This document shows positions 37,480 to 48,600 of a stretch of 64,000 nucleotides of DNA, piece by piece. Within the stretch, counting starts at the first letter, position 1, and the number at the start of each line of letters is the position of its first letter. The notes under the pieces were generated by a model. The model had not been told where the DNA came from. It worked only from the letters and a program-made list of their open reading frames with translations, and did not search any database. The stretch lies in the NCBI GenBank assembly GCA_019914945.1, contig CM034113.1, forward strand, positions 3,700,850 to 3,764,849, in the 5' to 3' direction. The stretch is from Typha latifolia (lineage: Eukaryota > Streptophyta > Magnoliopsida > Poales > Typhaceae). A program made the translations under genes and the position numbers.

Positions 37480-38430
37480 TGATATACTTAGTTAGGATCT
37501 TTTCTTATTGCATTAGGTGTTTATTTTCATTAAAATAAAATTCCTGTAGGTCGCATTCGAACGCAGGTGGAGTCGCGTTCGAACGCTTGTGAACCCTTGT
37601 GAACACCTTGTGAACGCTTGTGAACGCCCGCGTTTGTGAACGCCTTGTAAACGCGTTTCTGAACGCCCACGTTTGAACGACTTGTAAATGCCTATGCCGC
37701 ATTCGCAAATCCAGAGAAGGGGCTTTTTGAGTGCGTTCGAACGTGATCGGCCCGTTCGAACATGATCGACGAGAATCCTCTAGAATTTGGGTTTCATATT
37801 GTTTTAGGACTTGTTGGCTAGGCTCTATAAATATGTGGATGACAACCAACTTCATAATAGAATTGGATTCTTGATTTCTTGCCTCCTATCTTCTCCCTAG
37901 ACTCCTCCCTCCTCCCTCTTCACCATCCTTCCACCTCTATCGTTGGCAAGGTTTCTCTTTGCTTCTAATCTCTCTCGTCTGTCGAATCACCCTTCTTTGG
38001 GATCTCAACCACTTCGTTCCCTTTGTCTACTTCCCTTAATCACTTCCACAATCCACCCTCATCTTGATACCCATCCATAACCCTAACATCCACTCCACCC
38101 ATGACCACCACCATCACCCACGTTATTCCGTATTTTCGTCCCTGCTACATTTCGAATCTGTGAAGCGAAAAAATGAAAGATGAGAGCTGCTAGCAAGCAG
38201 AAGCGCGGGTATAAATAAAATAGTTTTAGATTAGGAAGTTACGGATCCAACCCAATTATTTTATAATTTTCTGACTATCGGAGAATATCTGATGAATATT
38301 ATTCCTTGATTACGCGGGCTAATTTCTGTAATAAATTCAGATCTTGAAGGAATCTAAGCGTAGCCTATCTTTGATTCCAGATCTTATCAAATTGGTATCT
38401 GAGCCTAACAATTGGTATCAAAGCCTAACA
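37480..38430 (+). repeat. F 3' LTR
   Basis: TGATATACTTAG...AAGCCTAACA, 951 bases. GTTCGAACGC motifs at 37555-37770, TATA box at 37826-37833. The 3' end holds two primer-site-like motifs, TTGGTATCTGAGCC and TTGGTATCAAAGCC (about 38392 and 38412), inside the LTR as fixed by the GTGCT duplication. Confidence 0.85.
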
Positions 38431-38732
38431 GTGCTCCAATAATTTCTACCGCAATCCATAATTTACGGGAACCCGAATGCATCCGCGGTCCAGCAACAAA
38501 CCGCCTCAATTCTCCAACTCTAGATGGCGCTACGGATCATCCAATACCTCCTGTAACAATCTCATAACATTGAGGTCAGATGTACATGCATACCTCAACA
38601 CGTCAAGAAAAGAAAAAGTAGGAGAAGAATAGGCTGCAAGCTCGACAGTATCGGGTTCCCATGATAGTTAATTTGTCGCTCTATTTTCCGTTCCTTTCTT
38701 GTACTGAATTTCATAATCATACCTTAGCAATT
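38431..38732 (-). pseudogene. R1 RNase H tail and linker to integrase
   Basis: Right to left: YDYEIQYKKGTENRATN, then the Ser/Pro linker with SSPTFSFLDVL-like sequence and IGSPSSRVGELRRFVAGPRMH-like remnants corresponding to 47760-48000 in R2. The upstream RT and protease are deleted; the join to gag is near 38733. Confidence 0.7.
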
Positions 38733-38734
38733 TT

Positions 38735-39931
38735 GTGATTGTTACAACGGGGGGTCTTATACCTCCTCTAATATCGAATGAATGTCTCAAAGGTGGTCGT
38801 GGTCTAGTACTAGCAGTCGCTGTCTTTGAACCCGCAAAATTTCTAACCGACATTCTAGGCGCAAATCGCCCATCTCAGTTGTCCCAAGTTATTTTTGCTG
38901 CCATCTTGAGAGCTTTTTGCTTTTGCTCCATTCTCCCGGCCTTTTCAAAGGCCTCCTCAAGAGTGGAAGGACAAAGAGAACGAACATCCGCTCGTATCTC
39001 CTCCCCAGAAATGAGTGTCCTCATCAATGTCGGTTCGGGCCAAGGTGGCTCACAATGACTACTAACTCTTTGAAATTCCACTTTGATACTCCAAAAATGG
39101 TCGTCCTCTAAACCATCTTGCTTAATATGGCAGCAAAATCTTCATATATCGCTGTCCCAAATCTGCGTGTAATCCTCATACAAAAGTCAGCCCAACTAGT
39201 AAACCCTCCACCACGAATAGCCGATCTATACCAATGCAATGCTGTTCCTTGGAGATGAAAGCTTTCCATCTGGACATTTTGACAATCAAAGTATTGTTCC
39301 ACTTGATACACTTAATCCGTCAGATCACCGCCTTATAATTTTGGGAAGTCTAAGCGTGCGATTATCCCTTAGATAGCATTGTCGGGTTCGCGTGAGATCT
39401 TTGGTTCAGGTCTGAACCTTTGTGCTTGTTGATCTCCTTCTCCAAATCCTCAAGAATGTCCATCACCATCTCCAAAGGGATCAACATCATCCTCTAAGTG
39501 CCAATCCTCTTCTTCGACAAAGCGCACTGGTGCCGCACGCCTCTCGAGTTCCACCACCGCCGGTCTTGGGTTATGTATTGGAGGTGGGGGATGATGTGTA
39601 GAAATAGGTAAAAGAGGATCATTGACATTAATATGTTGCACCTGGACCTGTGGGGTATCGTTTTGGTGTGGTCCCATCGCTAGTCCTTCTTGAGGCATCG
39701 ATCTTCGTCGAGGAGATGACGAAGCCGATCGGTTCATGACATATTCCTTTAAAGCATTATGATCATTCTGCATTGCGTCAACCCTATACAGCAATGTTTG
39801 GAACATGCCCCTAAGTTCATCCGCCAAGCCCGTGTTCTCACCCATGGATGTTGGTTGACTCGGTCCTACCGTGGCCGCTCGAAAGGAATCAGCCTCACTA
39901 TTAAGGTTAGCGTCCTTGTTGATGCCATCAT
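38735..39931 (-). pseudogene. R1 gag
   Basis: Right to left: N-terminal region MGENTGLADELRGMFQTLLY (39845) and the linker with PLLPISTHHPPPP; capsid core YQVEQYFDCQNVQMESFHLQ and GTALHWYRSAIRGGGFTSWA (39311-39108), EFQRVSSHCEPPWPEPTLMR to MAAKITWDNRDGRFAPR (39081-38760). Frame breaks at 39110 and 39330-39450. The zinc knuckle and protease are missing. Confidence 0.8.
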
Positions 39932-40760
39932 CAAGGAGATCAATGGCCGGTAAGTATGTGCTAACATCTCAAAAGGTAAGATGATAATTTTAGGTTATTA
40001 ATAAATTGATTTTTAAAAGTCATAAATAAGATGAGAGAGAATATTAAATTACTAGAATAAGGTAAGTTGCAATATAATTATTACACCAGAATAAGAAGGC
40101 TTATGTTAGAATAAGCCTTCCGATTTCAAAAATGAATGGCGCTTTAGTTTGCTTCTTATTTGCATTTAGTTGCATTAGGATCTTTACTATATTTCTCTAT
40201 TAAAAGGACCTTATGTCTTATATCTTAGGTATGCATAGAACAACATCTTCTTTGCGAGATGAAGAATGGAAGAGGATTTGGATGTATAGGCAGATCAATG
40301 ATCATGGCTGCTTGCTATGGCCACACTAGTGAGTAGCCCTATGCCATCCCTACATGCAACCTCATAGACTTTAGACACACCCCTTGCCAGAATTTGCCCA
40401 GCTCACATGCATCAGCCTGCCTTGGTGTGCATCTACTAGTCCATAATCGAGCCTTGTTCCCTTGGGGGCTTGATCTAGCCCTAGGACATGGGCACCTTCC
40501 AACCCACGACTGCTCCTAACTGAGTACACACTAGCGTTGCTAATGGCTAGCCCTCGACCTTGCCTAGCTGACCTCAGTTACACCATCATTAGCAAGCTCT
40601 ATTGCAATGTATAAGTCGAGGGGAAAGTGGCTCAATACTAGTTTTTGGTGGTAACCTTCCATCTAGAATGGGTGATCAAGGAGAAGTTTCAGGAGTCTCG
40701 AACAATCTAGAAACCACCATAAGCACATTGAGAGCAAGGTGGACAAAAGCATGGTGGAGT
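39932..40760. other. Unassigned sequence ending in a decayed chromovirus 3' end
   Basis: No strong similarity in 39940-40600. The last ~40 bases (AACAATCTAGAAACC to GCATGGTGGAG) resemble the end of chromovirus pol and polypurine region, as at 9946-9977 (ACAAGG...AAGCGTGGTGGA). It is probably the ruin of another forward gypsy element. Confidence 0.35.
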
Positions 40761-40761
40761 G

Positions 40762-41648
40762 ATATGGTCCAAGTCTAAATTGAACCGAAGTCCGAGTTAG
40801 TCTAAATTCTTGAATTATAGAAATTTACAATATGCATAGTTTTTGGAGAATAATCATAAAACATTTATACTACGCCCAAAAAATATAAAATTGGAGAGAT
40901 TAGATCGATGATGTCATGATCTATGTTTTTTATGTTGGGACTTTTTCAGATTGATACTCTATCTGGGATGGAACAATGATCCAAGATATGGACACTCGTT
41001 TAGACAAGCTTACTACTTTGTTTGTTATTCCATTCTAGAACTTTTGTTTTTTAAATAAGTAGAGTCATATGACTTGTATTTTAGACATGCATTAAATTAT
41101 TGAGTGAATTACTCTTCTATCCCTCTTTCTTTCGCTTTTTCTCTCTTGGTCTAGCTCTTTTATATTTGACCTCTACATCACTATCTATTTTTTCCTTAGC
41201 CGTCTCTACCTTCTATATGGCTCTCATATTTGCTCTTGCCATAGCTGCAAACTAATCATAGCTTTTAGTCATCTATTGCATCCGCAAGCCACTACTACCA
41301 TCTCTTGTTCAGCCACCTCTGTCAACTACTCAACCTCTACTCTATCATAACTACCACCTCATGACCAGCCTTGATCTTTGGCCGCACAACAATCCTAGTC
41401 ATCTTCCACCAATCATCTGCATTAGCCAAGCTGTCCATTTACTATATCCAATTCCTAGATCTTCATACCACTAACTAAGCCTTTCTACGATCTTTCTTTG
41501 AGTCCAACCACCAACCCATAGGCTATTGCAATTTGTTGCAATCGCCCTCAAGGAAGATGATTGCTATCAAAGTTGTAGTGCGGAATATGGAACTTTTGAA
41601 GGCAATAAGGATTGAACTAACTATTGGAATTACTTGAAATTTGAATAT
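40762..41648. other. Probable old LTR material
   Basis: Starts TGATATGGTCC right after the polypurine-like stretch at 40740-40760. From about 41560 it matches, inverted, the LTR at 27435-27560 and continues across copy 4 into 46030-46492, so the right part belongs to the R3 LTR. The middle (41110-41520) shows nothing I recognise. Confidence 0.35.
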
Positions 41649-43023
41649 GTTGTTGTAACACCCCCGTCCGGCATGGGCATGTGCACGCCCATGCGCCCAC
41701 GTGCCCACACGGCACGCACGACGCATGCCACAGGACGGGCGAGGTCCGTCATGCACAGGTGCTCTCTTGTGCACATATAATCATGACATCATAAAAAATT
41801 ACCTGCTAACCTATCCATGATCACATAATCCATCACCAAATAAATCATACTATTAACCAAATAAACCTGTTAACATATGGATATCAAAATTCATAATAAT
41901 ATACACTAGACCACTACATAATCTGACAAGACCCACACAGCTCACAACAAACCATCAAGATACGACTAAAACAACTAATACAAGAGTACGCCATGATTCG
42001 ACCTGTATTATACATATCATCGTCTAATACAAAATAGTATAAATATCAAATACTAGTACAACTCAATTTCTATATAAACTATCATCTATACCGTCTCGCA
42101 TCTATAGCTCACCTCATCTTTGCTCTAAAATATCTCATCAAGATACCTCAAGGCGGTATCACGTACTATGATATCTGTGGCGGTTAAAAAGAAAGAAATA
42201 AAAAGAGTCATGAGCAAAAGACTCAGCGAATAGACCTTATCCTAAATTAGTGATGCCAAATAGAGAGCAAATCATGTACTGGATAATATGAATCAGAAAG
42301 AGCATCATGTTATGAATGAGAGTATGAATGTAATCTCAATAATATATAATTGAAATGTAGATAACATGTCATAACTAATAAAAGTATATAATCCTTGACA
42401 ATAAGTAAACAAATCTTCATGCTATAGTATTATCATACCTCTCTCAAAAATATGACACATGATGCATGCCGTCTATGACCATGCTATGATATTAAATGCA
42501 ACGATATATGATGTAAATTGACCATTTGATAATTAGGTATTCAGATGAGAATAAAATCATATGTAGTTCTCAACATCATGATCATCACCGACATCTCGGT
42601 ATCATATCATCATACTAGACCACTGTGCACAGCTAACACCCGGTACCCAGTCTCAACATCATGTCTGAAGGCTCAGACAATACTCCGTGACCCACAAGAG
42701 TATCTCAAATATAATCATACCTCGCCACCCGCTAGGGTATCAACATCCATCCAGACCGAGCACCCACATAGTTGATAGAAAATCTCGTGAGGATAACTCG
42801 CCACATATGCCCTAGCGAACGGCATGTGTCCGTCTGTGCGCACAGATTCAACAGACCTCGGACATGGGCCATGAGATATCACATATCAGCGACCATGATC
42901 ATCACTCCTGGCACCCCTAACCCTAGCACCTATTCGGGTATCCTCACGCTTTCTATCAGCTATCCTATCAATCACATTTCATACTTTTCTTCTAAATGCC
43001 AGATCACATGCATATATCCAGTA

Positions 43024-43657
43024 TGTTAGGTTTTTATTTGTTGGCAATTGTGTACAAAATATTATAAGTGTATTTTTTCATGTATATGAGCCTTACACAA
43101 GTCTAGAATATCTCTAGTTTGAAGAATTGCAAGATTATTGGAGAAAAGCCGTCGAGTTCACACTGCGTTCACAAACGCGTTCGGACGCGAGTACTGCGTT
43201 CACACAGATAGAGAGCCGTGTTCACAAACACATTCGAACGCGGGTACTGCGTTCACATAGATAGAGAGCCGCATTCACAAACGCGTTCAAACGCGGGTAC
43301 TGCGTTCACACAGACCGAGAGCTGCGTTCACAAACGCGTTCGAACGCAACCTGAAGAATTCAAGCTGTCGCATTCGAACGCACTCGAGCCCGTTCGAATG
43401 CACCAACAAAGTTTAAGAATATTGGACTTTCGTGAGTACGGATAAGACTCGGATTTGGCTCTATCTTGAAGATCATGAGTACGGATAAGACTCAGATTTG
43501 ACTCTATCTTGAAGATCATGAGTACGGATAAGACTTGGATTTGGCTCTATCTTGGAGATCATATATAAGGATTGTGATGCCCTATCTCTAGGGTGGTTGA
43601 AGAAGCATTATTGAAGGAGACTTCTTGAGGCTACATCGGTTCTTCAACTAACAAGGT
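43024..43657 (+). mobile_element. Copia LTR fragment (3' truncated)
   Basis: TGTTAGGTTTTTATTTG start matches 55727 onward for about 630 bases, up to CTAACAAGGT, where the complete LTR continues for another 370 bases. Inside are about four ~54-base units (GTTCACAAACGCGTTCGAACGC-like modules, 43160-43360) and three 43-base units (GAGTACGGATAAGACT start, 43433-43562); the 55727 LTR has fewer of both. The host long LTR has lost about 170 bases beside the truncated end, so one deletion explains both. Confidence 0.8.
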
Positions 43658-44513
43658 ACATAATATATAATCATGTCTAGATAAAGTCATATAATCATGT
43701 TGGAAGTCAAAACATGCATGTACATAATATATAATATAACCTAATTTGAGAAATGCGTCTAGAGGATAAGAGTACTCACTTCTTATCAGAAGACTCAACA
43801 CACGTATCTCTTAGTTCCATCAATCAACTGCCACTCGTCACTGGTGAGATCCCCGGGGTCTCGAATAAGGGGGTTCAGAGTCTGAAAATGTTTAAGTAAT
43901 ATAAAGTTAGTTGTTTATCTGATTATAATTCGTTCAAGTAAAATATAATATTTTATTAGGTTTAACATTGATTAGATTTATAGGATAAATTTAATTGTGA
44001 CAATATTAATATGCTATTTATATTTGTTTAATAAAATCCTAATTTGCTAATTATAGAATATAAGTATATAGTAATTTATCTCCTTTTTGTAAATAACTAA
44101 GACGACTATATATATATAATTTAATAAAAATATAATTATAAAATAATATTACTAATAATTATTTTGTAATACTTACTCTTATTTAACTAATCCTAAATTA
44201 TACGTAAAATAATCATTAAATATTAGACAATACTAATATACTAAAAATTGGCAAATAAAAATAAAAATTAAATATAAATATAATATTATTATCAATAAGA
44301 CTACATATATTAACTAATAAATAATAACTAAACTATAAATAAATTTATAGGTAATATTTATAATTTTAATTAATAAATTATTATATTAAAATACTTAGTA
44401 AAATTATATTAGTGAGTATAATTTATCAAAATAATTAATTACCTAAATAGACTATGTTACCTAACATTAGAAAATAATTATATATATATATAAAATAATA
44501 GTCCTCTTTGATA

Positions 44514-44538
44514 CAGTGCTGGGCCGAGCCCAGCACTG
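44514..44538. repeat. Perfect 10-bp stem hairpin in long LTR copy 4
   Basis: CAGTGCTGGG at 44514-44523 and CCCAGCACTG at 44529-44538, loop CCGAG. The counterpart of 3491-3511 and 28632-28654. Confidence 0.85.
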
Positions 44539-44809
44539 TTGCAGCAAGAGGAAAAGGAGGGACCGAGAATGGAGAAGAAGAAGAAAGGAAGAAGAAGAGA
44601 AAGAAAGAAAGAATAAAGAAGAAGAAGAAGAGAAGTAGAATGGAGGAGGGCGCGGACCCGGGCCGGTGGGGAGGGCGCTGGCCTCTCGCCGGCGGCTCGG
44701 TTCCGATGAACCTAAGCTAAGGAGGAAGAAAGAGAGAGAGAGAAAAGAAGAGAGAAGAAGAGAGAGAAGGAGAAAGAGCTCACCGACGCTCGCTGAGGTG
44801 GCGGCGGTG

Positions 44810-45755
44810 TGATACGATCTCCCCTTTTTAGCTAAGGTTCAATCTCTTCCGATTTTTAGATCTGGACTGGATTTGGCATAGAACTTTGTAAATAGATCTC
44901 AAAAGATGCCGCCATCGGATCGACCTGAGATTTTGACATATTATAGCCCCGGAATGAATCTAGTTTCAGGCCAATCAGATATAGGGATCTCGAGATATCA
45001 TCCGATTAGAGGACGAATGTCAGGGGGTCTAATCAGGATCCGTGGATGGAGGCATGAGATCCGAGATGATGGTGGTTGGGGGTGGACCATCGTTAATAGG
45101 GTGGCACCGGTGAAAAGTGGTGGTGGAATGGTTATGATTGATGGAAGGGTTAGGGCAAGTGTTGGATAGATTGGAAGAAAGGGGAGGAGAGGGCCACCCC
45201 TAAGAGACTAAGGTGATTGGCCGGTTGAGGGAGGTTAGAAGCGGTGTCGCTGGGGATCGAGAGAATGAGAGCGAAGAAGACGTAGGAGGCAAGGCAAAAC
45301 TCAATTATTCAATAATAATTCTATGGTTGTTGTCCACATCCTTTAGAGGCTAACCAAACAATTCAAAATTAACCCTAAACAGTACATTTTCACTGACCGC
45401 GTTCGAACGCAAATGCTCGCGTTCGAACGCACCTAGTTCGCTTTACTCTGGATTTGCTAATGCGATGCAAGCATTTGAACGCGCGACCGAACGGACCTGT
45501 TTCCCACTTCTCTGGATTTGCGAACGCGATACAAGCGTTCACAGCGCGTTCGAACGCGGCGTTCGAATGCACAATTCACACTCTCTGGTCGTGATGCAGG
45601 CGTTCACAACCGCGTTTGAACGCACTCCACCCGCGTTCGAACGCGACTTATAGAAAACTTATTTTCTTAGGAATTAAACATTAAAACAAGAAACAAATAC
45701 ACCCCTAAAGAATATCTGTGCTCGAGACGACATCGGTGAAGTTCAAATTGTATCA
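44810..45755 (-). mobile_element. Solo LTR (TGATACGATT family), TSD CGGTG/TGGTG
   Basis: 946 bases, ends TGATACGATC and TTGTATCA; 44805-44809 CGGTG and 45756-45760 TGGTG form a target duplication with one C/T change. At least eight TTCGAAC motifs at 45400-45650. Same family and orientation as 35827-36773. Confidence 0.85.
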
Positions 45756-46029
45756 TGGTGGTTTCCAAGGACGGCGACAGCGATAGGACAGCCTCGGCGA
45801 GAGAGAGAGAGAACTGAGAGAGAGAGAGAGCGAGGGAAAGAGAGATTGAGAGTGAGAAGGGGAGCAGTGGGAACGGAGGCCGCGGTGGCGGGGCCTACCG
45901 CGCCAGCTACTTGGTCGGGCTCCCCTCATGCCACTACATGGAACGAGGCCGGCCACACTGTGATCGGCCACGTCGTGCCATGCAATTAGTTTTTATTTTT
46001 ATTTTTAAAGGTTGGGTTGTTACAGTTGT

Positions 46030-46492
46030 TCCTTTGGAAATCTGGTAGATCAAAATTTATGATTAATATACTCGCCAAAGGTTAGGGCGATTGGGGGGGA
46101 GAAGGGAGCTTCCAGGTATGATTGATTGCTAGAGTGAGGAGGGAGAAGCAACGGAGAGTTAACCTAGGCCATGGAAGGAAGCTCAGAGTGGATACTAAGA
46201 GGGAGGAAGGATGAGGGAGGAAGGATGAGGGAGAATGTTGGCTCAAACCTAGATGCAAAACAAATGCTCCAACATTTAATAATCCCAAAGTGCCTACTAT
46301 TCCATATATTTATTTTAGAGGCTAGCCAATTGTCCAAAAATTATAAATAAATACTAATATGAAATAACTTAACTGAGGAGCATTTGAATGCCCCTCAATC
46401 GTGTTCGAACAACCAAAAATAATGCTTTGTATGTATGAATGCTATATAGGCATTCAAAAGGCCTTTCTTGGCATTCGAACGAACTAGCCAAA
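46030..46492 (-). mobile_element. R3 LTR segment
   Basis: Reverse LTR sequence with TTCGAAC motifs at 46405-46485. It continues on the left of copy 4 (to 41653) and on the right of R2 (51285-51394), as shown by the GTTGT and CCAAA duplications. The LTR start (inverted TGTTGTGG) is near 51394, next to the R3 chromodomain. Confidence 0.6.
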
Positions 46493-47425
46493 TGATAGGG
46501 CTCTGATACCAATTGAAAGGGCTCTGATACCAATTGATGGGGCTCTGATACCAATTGATAGGGCTCTGATAATAATTGAAAGGGCTCTAATACAAATTGA
46601 TGGGACTCTGATACCAATTGATAGGGCTCTGATACCAATTGAAAGGATCTAGAACCAAAAGATCGGCTACGAAATAATTCCTTAAGATATGAATTTATTG
46701 TAGGAAGCAGTCCGCGCAACCATGAGAAATATTCATCCAATAGTTAGAAAATTACGAAACCAATTGGGTTGGATCCGTATCTTCCTAATCTACAACTTTC
46801 GTATTTATGCCCTTCACAAATTCGAATTGTAGTAGGGACGCGATGGTGGTGGTGACGGGTGGAGTGGATGTTAGGGTTATGGATGGGTATGGAGATGAGG
46901 GTGGATTATGGAAGTGATTAAGGGAAGTAGACGAAGGGTACAAAGTGGTCGAGATCCCAAAGAAGAGGGGTGGGGTGGCTCGACAGTCGAGGGAGATTAG
47001 AAGCGAGGAGAAACCTTGCCAACGATAGAGGTGGAAGGATGATGAAGAGGGAGGATGGAGGAGTCTAGAGAGAAGATAGGAGGCAAGAAATCAAGAATCC
47101 AATAGCAATATAAAGTTGGGTGCCATCCACATATTTATAGAGACTAGCCAACAAGTCCTAAAACAATATGAAACCCTAACAAATCAACTAAAACAGTATT
47201 CCTTATCTTCTCCGAATACCTTTTGGATTAAGATTTCATTTTTTCATAGATATATTCTGCATCTAGAGAAGTCATAAATATCAAAGTTGTAGATCTATAG
47301 GTCACCGACCTTATCCAACTGGTTTGATATTATTTAGATAAGTCTCAAATATTCTACAAATATTTTTTCGAAACTGCGTAGAGTTGGATTTAGCTAATTA
47401 GATAAAATCCTAACTAAGTATATCA
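46493..47425 (-). repeat. R2 3' LTR including a primer-site array
   Basis: Inverted TGATATACTTAG start at 47425, TATA-like region near 47138 (TATTTATAGAGACTAGCC inverted), CT-rich leader 46870-47090, and 3' end at 46493. The 3'-terminal ~155 bases are an array of primer-site motifs. Confidence 0.8.
46497..46650 (-). repeat. Tandem array of ~7 primer-binding-site units
   Basis: On the + strand GGGCTCTGATACCAATTGA repeats at about 21-23-base spacing seven times, with variants (CTGATAATAATTG, CTAATACAAATTG). Inverted, each unit is TCAATTGGTATCAGAGCCC, the initiator-tRNA-Met primer site with its usual upstream bases. It occupies the end of the LTR. A Gln/Leu/Val/Ser/Glu-rich frame across it is not a gene. 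Confidence 0.9.
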
Positions 47426-47439
47426 ACCCACCATGCTTC

Positions 47440-47772
47440 CCCCACCTTGCCCTCAAGGTAAAAAGTCAGGAAAATGCTCCAAGATATCAGTCTCCAACTC
47501 CCATGTCGCCTCATCAGATGGTTTGCCAAGCCACTCAACTAGAATCTCCATCTCCAATCTCGTACCATGTCGTCGTCAACGTCTGACAAGTACACGAACT
47601 GGCTCTACAATCTCTATCTCCTCCAATGGCTCCGGTAGAATTGATCCAACAATCTCATGATCTCCAATGCGCTCTCTCAATAATAAAATCTGAAAGAAAG
47701 GGTGCACTCTCGACCCCTCCGGCAGCTCCAAACAATATGCAACCGGACCAATACGCTCCAACACTCGAATGC
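47440..47772 (-). pseudogene. R2 integrase C-terminal part and chromodomain
   Basis: LERIGPVAYCLELPEGSRVH, then LRERIGDHEIVGSILPEPLE and the chromodomain MEILVEWLGKPSDEATWELE ending near 47455 before KS/GQG-like sequence. In the same open frame as the RNase H linker (47576-48061): LLLDRECIRV is directly fused to LERIGPVAY near 47773, so about 300 codons of integrase were lost without changing frame. Confidence 0.85.
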
Positions 47773-48522
47773 ATTCGCGGTCCAACAGCAAACTGCCTCT
47801 TTTCTCCAACTCGGGATGGCACTCCGGATCATCCATCACCTCCTGCAATAATCTCAAAATATAGGGGTCAGATGTACATGCATACCTCAGCTCATCAAGG
47901 AAAGGAAAGGTAGGAGATGAATAGGTTGCAAGCTCGGTGGTATCGGGTTGGCGCGATAGTGCATCTGCCGCTCTATTTTTCATTTCCTTCTTATATTGAA
48001 TTTCATAATCATACCCAGCAATTTTCTGACCCATCACTGCTATGCCGAAGTGTGTATGCACTGTCCCATAAAGTATGGAAGGCTCCTCTGATCAGTTCAG
48101 ATAATGAATCGTCTACCGATCAAATAAGGCCTCCACCTTGTCACGGCATATAGAATTGCTAGCATCTCTCTCTCATAAGTCGATAGTTGCTGAGATTTTT
48201 GCGATAAAGCCTTAGTAAGATAAGCAATGGGACCTCCTTCTTGCATTAGTACAGCTCCTATGCCAACACCCGACGCATCATATTCAACAACGAATTCTTT
48301 GGTGAAGTCCGATAGTGCTAGAATGGGTGCCATCATCATTGTTGTTTTCAAATTTGTAAAGGCTAAAGTGGCTTCATCCGTCCATCTAAAAGAGTCCTTC
48401 AACAAAGAAGTGAGAGGAGCAGCGATCTTGCCATATCTGGCGATGAATCGACGATAATAACCAGTCAGCCCCAAAAATCCTCTCAATCCGGTGGTAGTAG
48501 TAGGAATAGGCCAAGCGGTCAT
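47773..48522 (-). pseudogene. R2 RNase H and linker
   Basis: [40 protein letters not shown] (catalytic Asp) and [20 protein letters not shown] from 48522 to 48097, then a frameshift and stop, then HFGIAVMGQKIAGYDYEIQY, ADALSRQP and SSPTFPFLDELR. RNase H core residues are present; the frame break near 48080-48096 separates it from its last helix. Confidence 0.85.
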
Positions 48523-48600
48523 ACATGCAACCTTTTGAGGATCCGCCGCTACACCATCCGCTGAAATAATGTGGCCTTAATACTCCACCTTTGGTACTCC

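Larger units (their letters stand above)
32952..38430 (+). mobile_element. F: chromovirus with two LTRs, TSD GTGCT, nested solo LTR inside
   Basis: LTRs at 32952-33830 and 37480-38430, flanked by GTGCT at 32947-32951 and 38431-38435. Inside are a rearranged gag lacking the capsid core, protease, RT, part of RNase H and a chromodomain; integrase is absent. A reverse solo LTR (35827-36773) has landed in RT. It inserted into the integrase zinc region of R1, in the opposite orientation. Non-autonomous. Confidence 0.85.
27716..39931 (-). mobile_element. R1: reverse chromovirus, split by copy 3 and element F
   Basis: Reading right to left: gag (39931-38735), RNase H tail and start of integrase (38730-38431), integrase and chromodomain (32948-31690), then the 3' LTR (31674-27716). 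Two later insertions, each with a perfect target duplication, interrupt it: the long LTR copy 3 (TATAG) and element F (GTGCT). Protease and RT are deleted between gag and RNase H near 38733. The 5' LTR and the first codons of gag are missing at the right end. R1 is the only chromovirus here that still has a nearly complete integrase region. Confidence 0.75.
41654..46024 (-). mobile_element. 3.1-kb long LTR, copy 4, inverted, TSD GTTGT, with two nested LTRs
   Basis: Ends TGTAACACCCCC (41654) and GGTTGGGTTGTTACA (46024), flanked by GTTGT at 41649-41653 and 46025-46029. Nested in it are a truncated copia LTR (43024-43657) and a solo chromovirus LTR (44810-45755). Without these it is about 2.8 kb; part is missing next to the copia fragment. 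The GA-rich tracts at 44570-44800 and 45800-45860 are the inverted CT tracts of the other copies, and the 44514-44538 hairpin is perfect. Confidence 0.85.

Noticed and set aside
43024..43657. Solo copia LTR with target duplication
   Set aside because: The fragment ends where the full LTR at 55727 still has ~370 bases to go; flanks CAGTA and AGGTA do not match, and the host LTR is deleted beside it, so it is a truncated LTR.
45753..45971. Arg/Ser-rich small protein on the minus strand
   Set aside because: It is the inverted start of long LTR copy 4, GC- and CT-rich noncoding sequence.
46497..46650. CRISPR-like short regular repeat
   Set aside because: Units are contiguous 21-23-base primer-site copies without unique spacers, inside a plant LTR.
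46369..46740. Frame with repeated 'FQLVSEPYQLVSEPHQ' motif on the minus strand
   Set aside because: It is a reading of the primer-binding-site tandem array at the LTR end, not a repeat protein.
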